Of a stretch of DNA of 52,808 nucleotides, positions 43,290 through 51,383 are shown piece after piece. The notes under the pieces are model-generated. The model saw only the letters and a list, made by a program, of their open reading frames with translations, was not told the DNA's origin and did not search any database. Source of the stretch: Syntrophomonas sp. (GTDB taxonomy: Bacteria; Bacillota; Syntrophomonadia; Syntrophomonadales; Syntrophomonadaceae); NCBI GenBank assembly GCA_016841875.1, contig JAENYG010000002.1, positions 171,334 to 224,141 on the forward strand, in the 5' to 3' direction. The stretch's first letter is position 1; every line of letters starts with the position of its first letter. A program made the position numbers and the translations under genes.

Positions 43290-43796
43290 ATGAGAAGATG
43301 GGGTGTCATCATTCTGTGTATTTTATGCATAAGCGGATTGTGCGGCTGTGATGCTCCAGAATCCGGGGAAAAACTACCTGATTTCAAAGCTGTCGACCTG
43401 GAGAATAACTACGTAACTAATGAAATATTCAGTCATTCTGAGCTTACGATGATAAATATCTGGGCAACTTATTGCGCTCCTTGTATCAATGAGATGCCAG
43501 ATATACAAAAATTGCAGGAGGACTTACAGGATAAGAATGTACAGGTAATCGGTATCGTTGCTGACAAAAGGTTGCCCACAGCCCAGAAGATAACTGCTGC
43601 CCAGGGAGTTACTTATGTGAATCTTTTGCCGGACCGTTCATTAATAGACAACCTGATCAGCAGATTTGATTATGTGCCGGTTACAGTATTTGTCGATTCT
43701 GAAGGCCGGCTGCTGGACACGATCATAAGCGGCAGCAGAGATTATGATGCCTACCTGAAGATTATTGAAGAACTCCTGGAAAGTCAGCAGACTTAG
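43290..43796 (+). CDS. TlpA/ResA-like thiol-disulfide oxidoreductase lipoprotein
   Basis: 168 residues from the ATG at 43290, after GGAGGATG. Lipoprotein signal with LCGC (lipid Cys20). Thioredoxin fold with the active site Cys62-Ala-Pro-Cys65 in WATYCAPCINEMP and cis-Pro in FDYVPVTVF. It acts outside the membrane on disulfides. First gene of a three-gene redox set: TlpA, CxxC mini-protein, membrane polyferredoxin. Confidence 0.88.
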   Translation: MRRWGVIILCILCISGLCGCDAPESGEKLPDFKAVDLENNYVTNEIFSHSELTMINIWATYCAPCINEMPDIQKLQEDLQDKNVQVIGIVADKRLPTAQKITAAQGVTYVNLLPDRSLIDNLISRFDYVPVTVFVDSEGRLLDTIISGSRDYDAYLKIIEELLESQQT

Positions 43797-43817
43797 TAAG
43801 GACTTGAGGAGAGCAAT

Positions 43818-43955
43818 ATGAATAAAAAACATTTAAGAATAATCCTCCTCACTATGGGAGTCGTACTGCTTATATTAGGGGTGATCCGGGATGAAGCAGT
43901 CAGCGTATATACCAAAGCGGTGAAGATTTGCCTGGAATGTATAGGGATTGGTTAA
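43818..43955 (+). CDS. CD1871A-type CxxC mini membrane protein
   Basis: 45 residues: basic start MNKKHLR, one span (IILLTMGVVLLILGVI), then DEAVSVYTKAVKICLECIGIG with Cys38-x2-Cys41. This ending is the hallmark of the CD1871A family of CxxC proteins seen in Clostridia. GAGGAGAG precedes the ATG. Its end overlaps or abuts the start of the polyferredoxin gene, so they are coupled. It may pass electrons between the TlpA-like protein and the polyferredoxin (inference). Confidence 0.8.
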   Translation: MNKKHLRIILLTMGVVLLILGVIRDEAVSVYTKAVKICLECIGIG

Positions 43956-43956
43956 C

Positions 43957-44799
43957 TTGAAAAGGAGAATCGTACAGTATATCAGCGCCCTGCTCACCAA
44001 CGCCAACTTAAACGGGTTTATCCAGGGCCGCATATACCAGGGAGTGAGCAAACATGTCTGTGTACCGGGATTAAACTGTTATTCCTGCCCGGCTGCTATA
44101 GGTGCCTGTCCTTTAGGGGCTTTGCAGACCATCCTGGCCAGCAGCAGATATACGTTTTCCTATTATGTTACCGGAACCCTGCTTCTGTTTGGGGTCTTCA
44201 TGGGCAGGTATGTTTGTGGTTGGCTGTGCCCGTTTGGATTGATTCAGGAACTTCTATATAAATTACCTTCCCCGACCTGGACCATACCACGCTGGGCTGG
44301 CTATATAAAGTATGCGATACTGATTGTTTTTGTATTATTTCTGCCTATGTTTTTGGTAAACAACCTGGGGATGGGGGACCCTTCTTTCTGTAAATATATA
44401 TGTCCGGCTGGAACCCTTGAAGGAGGCATCCCGCTGCTGGTCAGCCACCCTGATTTAAGGGATGCGGCCGGGACCTTGTTCCTATTCAAACTACTGCTGC
44501 TGATACTGATGATAATACTCTCTATCATATCCTTTCGTCCCTTCTGTAAAATAATATGTCCGCTGGGAGCAATATATGGTTTATTCAACCCCATTAGTAT
44601 TTACAGATACCGGGTGGACTCGGAAAAATGCATTGAGTGCGGGAAATGTGCCCAGAATTGTAAAATGGGTGTAGCAATGTATAAGGAGTCTAATAGTCCG
44701 GAGTGTATTCGCTGTGGAGAATGCCGTTCCGGTTGTCCGGCCGAAGCTATTACTACCACGTTTAAGACAGGTAACGATTCTATCAAGAGTACTATATAA
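43957..44799 (+). CDS. Membrane 4Fe-4S polyferredoxin (NapH/CcoG-like)
   Basis: 280 residues, start TTG at 43957 (MKRRIVQYIS), about 10 bases after AGGG; an in-frame TTG 9 bases earlier is possible. About five spans alternate with Cys motifs: CVPGLNCYSCPAAIGACPLG, CGWLCPFG, CKYICPAG, CKIICPLG. The C-terminus has two classical clusters: CIECGKCAQNC and CIRCGECRSGCP. Such proteins carry electrons across or to the membrane. With the TlpA-like and CxxC proteins it could form a membrane thiol-reduction module. Confidence 0.88.
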   Translation: MKRRIVQYISALLTNANLNGFIQGRIYQGVSKHVCVPGLNCYSCPAAIGACPLGALQTILASSRYTFSYYVTGTLLLFGVFMGRYVCGWLCPFGLIQELLYKLPSPTWTIPRWAGYIKYAILIVFVLFLPMFLVNNLGMGDPSFCKYICPAGTLEGGIPLLVSHPDLRDAAGTLFLFKLLLLILMIILSIISFRPFCKIICPLGAIYGLFNPISIYRYRVDSEKCIECGKCAQNCKMGVAMYKESNSPECIRCGECRSGCPAEAITTTFKTGNDSIKSTI

Positions 44800-44830
44800 G
44801 TTAAGGAAAAATAATTTAATATGACCCACC

Positions 44831-44866
44831 AAAACGACTATTGGCAAATATGCCAATAGTCGTTTT
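44831..44866 (+). terminator. Intrinsic terminator after the polyferredoxin gene
   Basis: A perfect 16-base stem AAAACGACTATTGGCA / TGCCAATAGTCGTTTT with a 4-base loop and continuing T-run, 31 bases past the stop. The centre of the stem is also the first TTGGCA-TGCCAA palindrome. Confidence 0.85.
44841..44856. promoter_or_regulatory. Palindrome 1, possible activator binding site
   Basis: TTGGCAAATATGCCAA. It closely matches palindrome 2 (TTGGCAATATCGCCAA), 79 bases away centre to centre. It doubles as the tip of the terminator stem, so an independent role is uncertain. Confidence 0.45.
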
Positions 44867-44919
44867 TTGTGCCTGTGATTACCAAATATGAAATTATGTC
44901 ATGGTTAAAATTATACCTT

Positions 44920-44935
44920 TTGGCAATATCGCCAA
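44920..44935. promoter_or_regulatory. Palindrome 2, probable upstream activating site for the sigma-54 promoter
   Basis: CTTTTGGC and GCCAAAAG form 8-base arms around AATATC. Its centre lies about 85 bases upstream of the -24 element, the usual distance for an enhancer-binding protein. No T-run follows, so it is not a terminator. Confidence 0.6.
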
Positions 44936-45010
44936 AAGATTAACGCTGATAAATCATGAGATATGTGGAGGAATACAAAAAGAATCATAACTGCGGGCAA
45001 TAAGAGGCCT

Positions 45011-45026
45011 TGGCACGAAAATTGCT
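45011..45026 (+). promoter_or_regulatory. Sigma-54 promoter of the beta-oxidation genes
   Basis: TGGCACGAAAATTGCT: the -24 GG (45012-45013) and -12 GC (45024-45025) are 10 bases apart and the surrounding bases match the TGGCACG-N4-TTGCW consensus. Transcription would start near 45037, giving a leader of about 110 bases before the first enzyme gene. Confidence 0.88.
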
Positions 45027-45069
45027 AGTATCTGGCAGTAGGGCTTCAAAAGGAAGGAGGTTAGCGGAG

Positions 45070-45099
45070 ATGAGAAGGCCTGGGAGTAAAGAACATTGA
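45070..45099 (+). other. Possible nine-residue leader peptide ORF
   Basis: ATG with GGAGG nine bases upstream, then eight codons (RRPGSKEH) and TGA, inside the predicted leader of the sigma-54 transcript. It has an unexpectedly good ribosome site for so short a frame. It could be chance. Confidence 0.3.
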
Positions 45100-45149
45100 T
45101 AATTATTGTATTAATGGGGCGAAGTCTATTTTAGGGGGAGGTAGAATTG

Positions 45150-46004
45150 ATGGAAGTTAAAAAAGTTGGGGTTTTAGGTGCCGGTACCATGGGAGCTGGT
45201 ATTGCGCAGGTAAGCATTGAGGCAGGGTTCCCGGTAGTGCTGGTTGATATTGAGTCAGCGGTTCTGGAAAAAGCAGTTAAAGGTTTAGATAAAGTCTGGC
45301 AGAAAGCTGTAGATAAAGGGAAATTGACAGAAGAAGGCAAACAAAAATGGCAGGCACTTTTAACCACCAGTGGTGAATTGAAGGAATTTGCCGATTGTGA
45401 TATCGTCATTGAAGCGATTGTGGAGAATATGGACATTAAGAAAAAGGTTTTTCAGCAGTTAGACGATATCTGCCCGCAGCATACCATTCTGGCATCTAAT
45501 ACTTCTGCACTCAGCATTACTGAAATAGCTTCGTCAACTAAACGAGCTGATAAAATAGTGGGTATGCATTTCTTTAATCCAGTTCCGGTCATGAAATTGG
45601 TAGAGGTTATTCCTGGAGCGGAAACTACTGACGAGGCAACTGCAGCAGTAATGGAGCTGTGTATACAAATCAAAAAGGAACCGGTGAAAGCTAAGGAGGT
45701 GCCTGGATTTATAGTAAACCGGCTTCTGGTACCCTATCTAAATGAAGCTGCCTTTGCCTACCAGGAAGGGGTAGCCAGTGCGGAAGAGATCGACAAGGCT
45801 ATGAAGCTGGGGGCAAACATGCCCATCGGGCCGTTAGCTCTATGCGATATGGTGGGGATCGATGTGCTTCTTTCGGTCTGTGAATATTACTGGCGTGAAT
45901 TCGGAGATTCCAAATACCGCCCCTCCCTGGCTTTGAAATCAAAATGTCGGGCCGGGCATCTGGGCATTAAAACTGGTAAGGGATTTTATGATTATACCAA
46001 ATAA
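45150..46004 (+). CDS. hbd: 3-hydroxybutyryl-CoA dehydrogenase
   Basis: 284 residues, cytoplasmic. Rossmann motif GVLGAGTMGAGIAQ (residues 7-20), catalytic His in GMHFFNPVPVMKLVEVI, and the VPGFIVNRLL segment that starts the C-terminal dimer domain; length fits the ~282-residue family. It oxidises 3-hydroxybutyryl-CoA to acetoacetyl-CoA with NAD+ in butyrate degradation (or the reverse in synthesis). Start ATG at 45150 follows GGGGGAGG; a TTG lies directly before it. First gene after the sigma-54 promoter. Confidence 0.95.
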   Translation: MEVKKVGVLGAGTMGAGIAQVSIEAGFPVVLVDIESAVLEKAVKGLDKVWQKAVDKGKLTEEGKQKWQALLTTSGELKEFADCDIVIEAIVENMDIKKKVFQQLDDICPQHTILASNTSALSITEIASSTKRADKIVGMHFFNPVPVMKLVEVIPGAETTDEATAAVMELCIQIKKEPVKAKEVPGFIVNRLLVPYLNEAAFAYQEGVASAEEIDKAMKLGANMPIGPLALCDMVGIDVLLSVCEYYWREFGDSKYRPSLALKSKCRAGHLGIKTGKGFYDYTK

Positions 46005-46018
46005 AAGGGGAGGTTTTT

Positions 46019-46798
46019 ATGGTTTACAAAACCCTGCTTTTTGAAAAAGAAGATGGATTAGGGATCATAACCTTAAATCGACCAGAGTCATTCAACGGAC
46101 TGAATGATGAACTGTTAGGAGAATTATCACTGCTGATGGATAAAATTGCCCGGGATGATCAGGTAAGGGCCGTCATCCTGACCGGGGGCAGCAAGGTATT
46201 TGCCGCCGGAGGAGATATAGCTTATATAGCTTCCCTGGATACTCTGGGGGCAGCTAAATTCGTTGCTTTAGCCCAGGAAGCGGTGGACAAGATCGACAAT
46301 CTCGATAAACCGGTGATAGCTACTATTAATGGTTTGGCTCTAGGGGGAGGTTGTGAACTTGCTCTGGCAGCAGATATCAGGTTAGCATCTGAAGGAGCTA
46401 TGTTCGGCCTGCCCGAGATAAACCTGGGAATCATACCCGGGGCAGGTGGTACCCAGAGACTGGCCAGGACAGTAGGTCCGGGTTGGGCTAAATACCTCAT
46501 TTATACCGGCGAAAACATAGACACAGATATGGCATTAAAAATTGGGCTCATAAACAAAGTATTTTCTAAAGAAATGTTAATGGGAGAGGCACGTAAACTG
46601 GCCAAAAAACTTGGTTCCAAGTCTCCAATAGCACTCAAAACGGCTAAAAAGTGTATAAATTATGGGGGCGGTGTAGATCTGGCATCAGGGCTTCTATTTG
46701 AACAAAAATCCTGGGCACTGCTGTTTTCTACCGAAGACCAGAAGGAAGGCTTTAGTGCTTTTTTAGAAAAGAGAAAACCCAGTTTTAATGGGAGGTAG
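46019..46798 (+). CDS. crt: Enoyl-CoA hydratase (crotonase)
   Basis: 259 residues. The two catalytic glutamates are Glu113 (GGGCE) and Glu133 (GLPE), and the oxyanion-hole loops are AAGGDIAYI and the GGG before Glu113. It hydrates crotonyl-CoA to 3-hydroxybutyryl-CoA. It begins 14 bases after hbd with GGGGAGG, hence one operon. Confidence 0.94.
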   Translation: MVYKTLLFEKEDGLGIITLNRPESFNGLNDELLGELSLLMDKIARDDQVRAVILTGGSKVFAAGGDIAYIASLDTLGAAKFVALAQEAVDKIDNLDKPVIATINGLALGGGCELALAADIRLASEGAMFGLPEINLGIIPGAGGTQRLARTVGPGWAKYLIYTGENIDTDMALKIGLINKVFSKEMLMGEARKLAKKLGSKSPIALKTAKKCINYGGGVDLASGLLFEQKSWALLFSTEDQKEGFSAFLEKRKPSFNGR

Positions 46799-46890
46799 GG
46801 TGAGCATCACTCTGCGTGGGTGGCGGAATGACCATGGCTTCGTTATGGAGCAGGGATATAGGTTAATTTATTTAAGAAGGAGGAGTATAT

Positions 46891-48030
46891 ATGGATTTTC
46901 GTTTATCTGAGGAACAAGAGATGATCAGGAAAATGGCCCGGGATTTTGCAGATAATGAGGTGCTGCCCTATTGCCAGCAGTGGGATGAAGAACATATTTT
47001 TCCCTGGGACACAGTTAATAAGCTGCAGGAACTGGGGCTCATGACCTGCGGTGTACCGGCTGAATATGGGGGACCAGGTATTGATCATCTCGGACAATGC
47101 ATTGTAGCGGAAGAAATAAGCCGGGGCGATGCAGGTCTGGCAACTACTCTGGCCGCTAGTACCCTCCTGGGTCCGGACCCGGTATATATAGCTGCCACCG
47201 ATGAGCAAAAGAAATGGTGGTATGGACGGATGATGGAAGGTGCTATTACCGCTTTCTGTTTGACTGAGCCAGGTGCTGGATCTGATGCTGGAGGACTGGC
47301 TACCCGTTGCGTGAAGGACGGGGATGATTATATCCTGAATGGTACCAAGCAGTTTATAAGCAATGGAGGAGTTGCTCAGCTATATACGGTTTTTACCACC
47401 CTGGATAAAAAACTAGGATATAAAGGTATGTGCAGCTTCATGGTAGATCGTGATACCCCTGGAATTAGTATCAGTAAACCGGAGAATAAAATGGGAATAA
47501 GGAGTTCTAACACTACTCAGGTAATATTTGAAGATGTCCGGGTTCCTGCCCGCAACCTGTTGGGTAAGGAAGGGGATGGATTCAAAATAGCTATGAAGAC
47601 TCTGGATATCTCCCGTGCAGTGGTTGGAGCCATGGCAGTGGGGATAGCCCAGGGAGCAATGGAGTGCGCTGTACAATATGCCAAGGAAAGGCAGCAGTTT
47701 GGGCAACCTATTGCGAGTTTTCAGGCTGTACAGTTTATGCTGGCAGAAATGTCAGTTATGGTTGAAACCGCGCGTCTATTATATCAGAAAGCTGCCAACA
47801 ACCAGGACATGGGGCTGCCATACACCCGGGAAGCATCACTAGCTAAATACTGGGGTGGGGAAGCAGCGATGAAAGTCAGTTTGAATGCAGTTCAGGTACA
47901 TGGAGGGTATGGCTATACTAAAGAATATATGGTTGAAAAATATATGCGTGATGCTAAGATATTCCAGATATTTGAAGGTACAGCTGAAGTTCAAAAGCTG
48001 GTGATCGCCGGTGACGTCCTTCGTGGATAA
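46891..48030 (+). CDS. Short-chain (butyryl-CoA type) acyl-CoA dehydrogenase
   Basis: 379 residues, usual family length. FAD/substrate motifs FCLTEPGAGSDAGG and the C-terminal FEGTAEVQK with catalytic Glu362. It oxidises butyryl-CoA to crotonyl-CoA, giving electrons to an electron-transfer flavoprotein; in syntrophic growth this step needs reverse electron transport. No etfAB is in the window. GAAGGAGGAG precedes the ATG; 92 bases separate it from crt, without a clear terminator. Confidence 0.93.
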   Translation: MDFRLSEEQEMIRKMARDFADNEVLPYCQQWDEEHIFPWDTVNKLQELGLMTCGVPAEYGGPGIDHLGQCIVAEEISRGDAGLATTLAASTLLGPDPVYIAATDEQKKWWYGRMMEGAITAFCLTEPGAGSDAGGLATRCVKDGDDYILNGTKQFISNGGVAQLYTVFTTLDKKLGYKGMCSFMVDRDTPGISISKPENKMGIRSSNTTQVIFEDVRVPARNLLGKEGDGFKIAMKTLDISRAVVGAMAVGIAQGAMECAVQYAKERQQFGQPIASFQAVQFMLAEMSVMVETARLLYQKAANNQDMGLPYTREASLAKYWGGEAAMKVSLNAVQVHGGYGYTKEYMVEKYMRDAKIFQIFEGTAEVQKLVIAGDVLRG

Positions 48031-48100
48031 GCTTGAGGAAAGCAGATACTGTTTCTGCAAAGATTGAGCCAGGATATTGACCCCCTTATTTTATGCTGTA

Positions 48101-48167
48101 TAACGGGAGGTTAAGGCGTATATTAATTAAGTGGTGACTATTAAGCCTTCCGTTATGCACGTTTTTT
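48101..48167 (+). terminator. Hairpin with T-run after the acyl-CoA dehydrogenase gene
   Basis: TAACGG-AGG-TTAA pairs with TTAA-CCT-CCGTTA around a ~27-base loop, followed by GCACGTTTTTT. A leaky terminator or processing site between the dehydrogenase and the CoA-transferase genes. Confidence 0.5.
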
Positions 48168-48231
48168 CAACCTGGTCGCAGAGATACTAATTAATAATGG
48201 TATTTTTTAATAAATTGAAGGAGGGGTATAC

Positions 48232-49578
48232 ATGTTTAACAGCGAGTATAAAGAGAAATTTCGCACTCCCGAAGAAGCAGTAAAGGTAGTCAAATCCGGA
48301 GACTGGGTAGATTATATGTATTTTAACGGGTACCCAAAGGCTCTGGATAAAGCTCTGGCAAAAAGAAAAGATGAACTCTATGGAGTCCATATCAGGAGCG
48401 GTATCTCCCTGCCCCCATTTCCAGAAGTACCGGTAAGTGATCCTACTATGGAACATTTCCAGTGGGACAGCTGGCATTACAGCGCCTGGGATGCCAAGCT
48501 AGCGGATCAGGGTATTTGCAGTTTTTCCCCTTTGCTGTACCATGAGGTTCCTGGATATTACCGGAATCGAGAAGTAGAGGTTGATGTGGCCATGCTGCGG
48601 GTATGCCCTATGGATAAATTCGGGTATTTTAACCTGGGAATAAATGCTTCCCATTGTGAGGCAGTAATTGAGAACGCCAAAATAACCATAGTAGAAGAAA
48701 ATGAGACTATGCCCTATGTATATGGTGGTAATGGACACCAGATTCATATATCGGAGATAGACTTTATCGTGCGGGGTGAAAATGAGCCCATGGCCAATGC
48801 CCCGATATTGGAGGCGACCGAGGCTGAAAGAAGGATTGCCGACCATATAATGGAGGATATCCATGATGGATGCTGTATTCAGCTGGGCATTGGTGGTTTG
48901 CCCAATTACCTGGGCAAACAGATTGCAGCCGCCGGCTTAAGGGACCTCGGTGTCCATACTGAGATGATGGCTGATGCTTATGTAGAGATGTGGAAAAAAG
49001 GCAGTATCACCGGCCGGAAAAAAGAAATCGACCGCAAACGTATTGTGTGTGCGTTTGCCCTGGGATCTCCGGAACTATATGACTTTATGGATCGGAATCC
49101 AATGATAGCCTGTTATTCAGTAGATTATACCAATGATCCGGCAGTTATTGCTAGAATTTCTAATATGGTATCTATTAACGGTTGCCTGGAAGTTGATTTC
49201 TATGGGCAGGTAACATCTGAAATGCAGGGGCCCCGGCAGATCACGGGCACCGGGGGACAATGGGACTTTGTTCTGGGTTCCTACCATTCTCCGGGAGGCA
49301 AGAGCTTTTTGTGTACCTCTTCTACATTTAAGGACAAAGACGGAAAGCTGCAGTCCAAGATCAAGCCTTTCTTGACTCCGGGTGCAGCCTGCACGGTATC
49401 CCGGCAGTTAACTCATTACATCGTTACAGAATACGGTAAAGCTTTGATGAAGTGCCAGTCGATCTGGAAGAGGACGGAGAACCTGATTGATATTGCCCAT
49501 CCGGATTTTCGCGATGAGCTGATCAATGAGGCTGCTAATCTGGGATTTTGGAAAAGAACCAATAAAATTACACCTTGA
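48232..49578 (+). CDS. Acyl-CoA:acetate / 4-hydroxybutyrate-type CoA-transferase, copy 1
   Basis: 448 residues, family of AbfT and butyryl-CoA:acetate CoA-transferase. Catalytic Glu244 lies in the VHTEM motif (Glu238 in AbfT), after GIGGLPNYLG; the CoA-binding GTGGQWDFVLG loop follows. It would activate butyrate by moving CoA from acetyl-CoA. GAAGGAGGGG precedes the ATG. Paralog of the next gene. Confidence 0.9.
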   Translation: MFNSEYKEKFRTPEEAVKVVKSGDWVDYMYFNGYPKALDKALAKRKDELYGVHIRSGISLPPFPEVPVSDPTMEHFQWDSWHYSAWDAKLADQGICSFSPLLYHEVPGYYRNREVEVDVAMLRVCPMDKFGYFNLGINASHCEAVIENAKITIVEENETMPYVYGGNGHQIHISEIDFIVRGENEPMANAPILEATEAERRIADHIMEDIHDGCCIQLGIGGLPNYLGKQIAAAGLRDLGVHTEMMADAYVEMWKKGSITGRKKEIDRKRIVCAFALGSPELYDFMDRNPMIACYSVDYTNDPAVIARISNMVSINGCLEVDFYGQVTSEMQGPRQITGTGGQWDFVLGSYHSPGGKSFLCTSSTFKDKDGKLQSKIKPFLTPGAACTVSRQLTHYIVTEYGKALMKCQSIWKRTENLIDIAHPDFRDELINEAANLGFWKRTNKITP

Positions 49579-49619
49579 GCTGTTGTTTGAAATGATAGAG
49601 AAGATATTTTCGGGGAAAC

Positions 49620-49644
49620 AGGGGTTGCCATACTGAACCCCTTT
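49620..49644 (+). terminator. Small hairpin after CoA-transferase 1
   Basis: GGGGTT / AACCCC stem with a 9-base loop, then TTT; about 40 bases past the stop. Weak terminator. Confidence 0.45.
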
Positions 49645-49654
49645 CCGGTATTTT

Positions 49655-49709
49655 CGACTCATTATGCTTGCAGACTGCTGCTTAAGATGCTGCTGTAAGC
49701 AATGAGTCG
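49655..49709. other. Long imperfect hairpin between the two CoA-transferase genes
   Basis: CGACTCATT-GCTT-GCAG pairs with CTGC-AAGC-AATGAGTCG in a ~20-pair stem around a 16-base loop. No T-run follows. It may stabilise or process the mRNA between the two genes. Confidence 0.5.
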
Positions 49710-49783
49710 GAGATTTCGGATTGGCAGGGAGTAATAACCATCTACTAATTACTAAAACATCATTCTCAAGGGGGGAGAGAAAA

Positions 49784-51133
49784 TTGAGTTATTGGCGGGA
49801 ATACAACAGCAAAATGGTATCTGCAGCTGAAGCAGTAGGGGTAATCAGATCTGGAGATTGGATTGACTATGGATCAATGAATGGGCAGGTAGTCAGTCTG
49901 GATAATGCACTGGCAGACAGAAAAGATGAACTGGAGGATATCAAGGTATGGAGCCTTTTAAATAGCTTCCCAGCCCGAATACTTGAAGTTGATCCCGAGG
50001 GGGAAACCTTTACCTGGAACTCCTGGCACCTTTCAGGCCGGGACCGTAATTTGATGAAAAACAAGCGCCCGGTTTATTATTCATCCATCCGTTATTCCGA
50101 ACTACCCAGGTATGTAAGGGAACATATCGAACCCCTGGCTGTAGCCATGCTGCAGGTAGGGCCTATGGATGAGCACGGTCATTTCAATTTTGGTCCCCAG
50201 GGCTCACATGCACGGGCGGTCTGTGAGCGGGCCCAGGTGGTCATGGTGGAAATAAATCAAAATATGCCCCGCTGTCTGGGAGGATATGAAGAGGCCGTTC
50301 ATATATCGGAAGTTGATCATATAGTAGAAGGCGATAATCCCGCCCTCATACAGCTTCCGGGCAGTCCGTCCAGTGAAGTGGACGAGAAAGCGGCAGGATT
50401 TATTATAGAGGAAATGAGAGATGAATGCTGTATACAGCTGGGAATCGGGGGGATGCCCAACGCTGTAGGCAGAATGATAGCTGATTCAGATTTAAGGAAT
50501 CTGGGATGCCATACCGAAATGCTGGTGGACGCCTATATGGATATGTATGAGGCTGGCAGATTGACCAATTTGAAGAAGAATATTGATCCTGGGAAAATAG
50601 TATATACATTTGCCCTGGGGTCGCAGAGACTTTATGAGTTTATTGACAATAATCCGCGCTGTGCTATGTATCCAGTCAACTATACCAATAATCCGGGAAT
50701 CGCTGCTTTAAATGATAATCTGATCAGCATCAACAATGCTATTGAGGTTGACCTGTACGGACAGGTATGCTCAGAGTCAGTCGGGACTCGGATAATCAGC
50801 GGAACCGGGGGACAGCTAGATTTTGTGCTGGCAGGTTATGAATCTCGAGGAGGCAAGTCCTTTGTCTGTCTGCCATCATGCAACATTGATCGTTCAGGGA
50901 ATATAGCAAGCAGAATAGTTCCGGTATTAACACGGGGAGCTATCGTAACTGATCCCCGTTCGGTTGCTCAGTTCATTGTAACTGAATATGGAAAATTCGA
51001 AATGAAAGGCAGATCGGTGTGGCAAAGGGCAGAGGGGCTTATAAATCTGGCCCACCCGAAAGTAAGAGATGATCTGGTAAGAAGTGCTGAGGAACAGGGT
51101 ATTTGGAGAAAAAGCAATAAAGCAGCGATATAG
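49784..51133 (+). CDS. Acyl-CoA:acetate / 4-hydroxybutyrate-type CoA-transferase, copy 2
   Basis: 449 residues from a TTG at 49784, nine bases after a GGGGGGAGAG ribosome site; this start aligns with copy 1, whereas an in-frame ATG 63 bases earlier would add a tail with no counterpart. Catalytic Glu245 in CHTEM, GIGGMPNAVG and GTGGQLDFVLAG loops all present. Clearly related to copy 1 but diverged through the N-terminal half, which suggests a different acid substrate rather than recent duplication. Confidence 0.9.
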   Translation: MSYWREYNSKMVSAAEAVGVIRSGDWIDYGSMNGQVVSLDNALADRKDELEDIKVWSLLNSFPARILEVDPEGETFTWNSWHLSGRDRNLMKNKRPVYYSSIRYSELPRYVREHIEPLAVAMLQVGPMDEHGHFNFGPQGSHARAVCERAQVVMVEINQNMPRCLGGYEEAVHISEVDHIVEGDNPALIQLPGSPSSEVDEKAAGFIIEEMRDECCIQLGIGGMPNAVGRMIADSDLRNLGCHTEMLVDAYMDMYEAGRLTNLKKNIDPGKIVYTFALGSQRLYEFIDNNPRCAMYPVNYTNNPGIAALNDNLISINNAIEVDLYGQVCSESVGTRIISGTGGQLDFVLAGYESRGGKSFVCLPSCNIDRSGNIASRIVPVLTRGAIVTDPRSVAQFIVTEYGKFEMKGRSVWQRAEGLINLAHPKVRDDLVRSAEEQGIWRKSNKAAI

Positions 51134-51144
51134 TAATATAGATC

Positions 51145-51200
51145 AGGGGTCAGGCTTAACTTAACTTAAGCTAGCTTAAGTTAAGTTAAGCCTGACCCCT
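51145..51200. repeat. Perfect 56-base palindrome (GGGGTCAGG family)
   Basis: Two 28-base arms meet without a loop: AGGGGTCAGGCTTAACTTAA... and its exact complement, then TTTT. It ends the CoA-transferase transcript and belongs to the same REP family as 33881. Confidence 0.9.
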
Positions 51201-51276
51201 TTTATGATATAATTTGTATAAATTAAATGATTCTCACAGGTTCTAATCGGCTGGGTTGATTACATAAAAAATTAAT

Positions 51277-51306
51277 TTGTTAACGGCTCCTGCATATTTA
51301 TATAAT
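51277..51306 (+). promoter_or_regulatory. Probable sigma-A promoter of the sigma-54 activator gene
   Basis: TTGTTA at 51277-51282 and TATAAT at 51301-51306, spacer 18. Housekeeping expression of the activator independent of sigma-54. Confidence 0.5.
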
Positions 51307-51383
51307 CAAAACAGATTATTTACGATTTAGAAAGGGAATCAAAAAGAAATATCATGCTGGGTTCAACGGGGGGGAGCTGCAAG

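Noticed and set aside
46815-46845. A second sigma-54 promoter before the acyl-CoA dehydrogenase gene
   Set aside because: A GG-N10-GC spacing can be found, but the flanking bases (CGGAAT) do not match TGGCAC.
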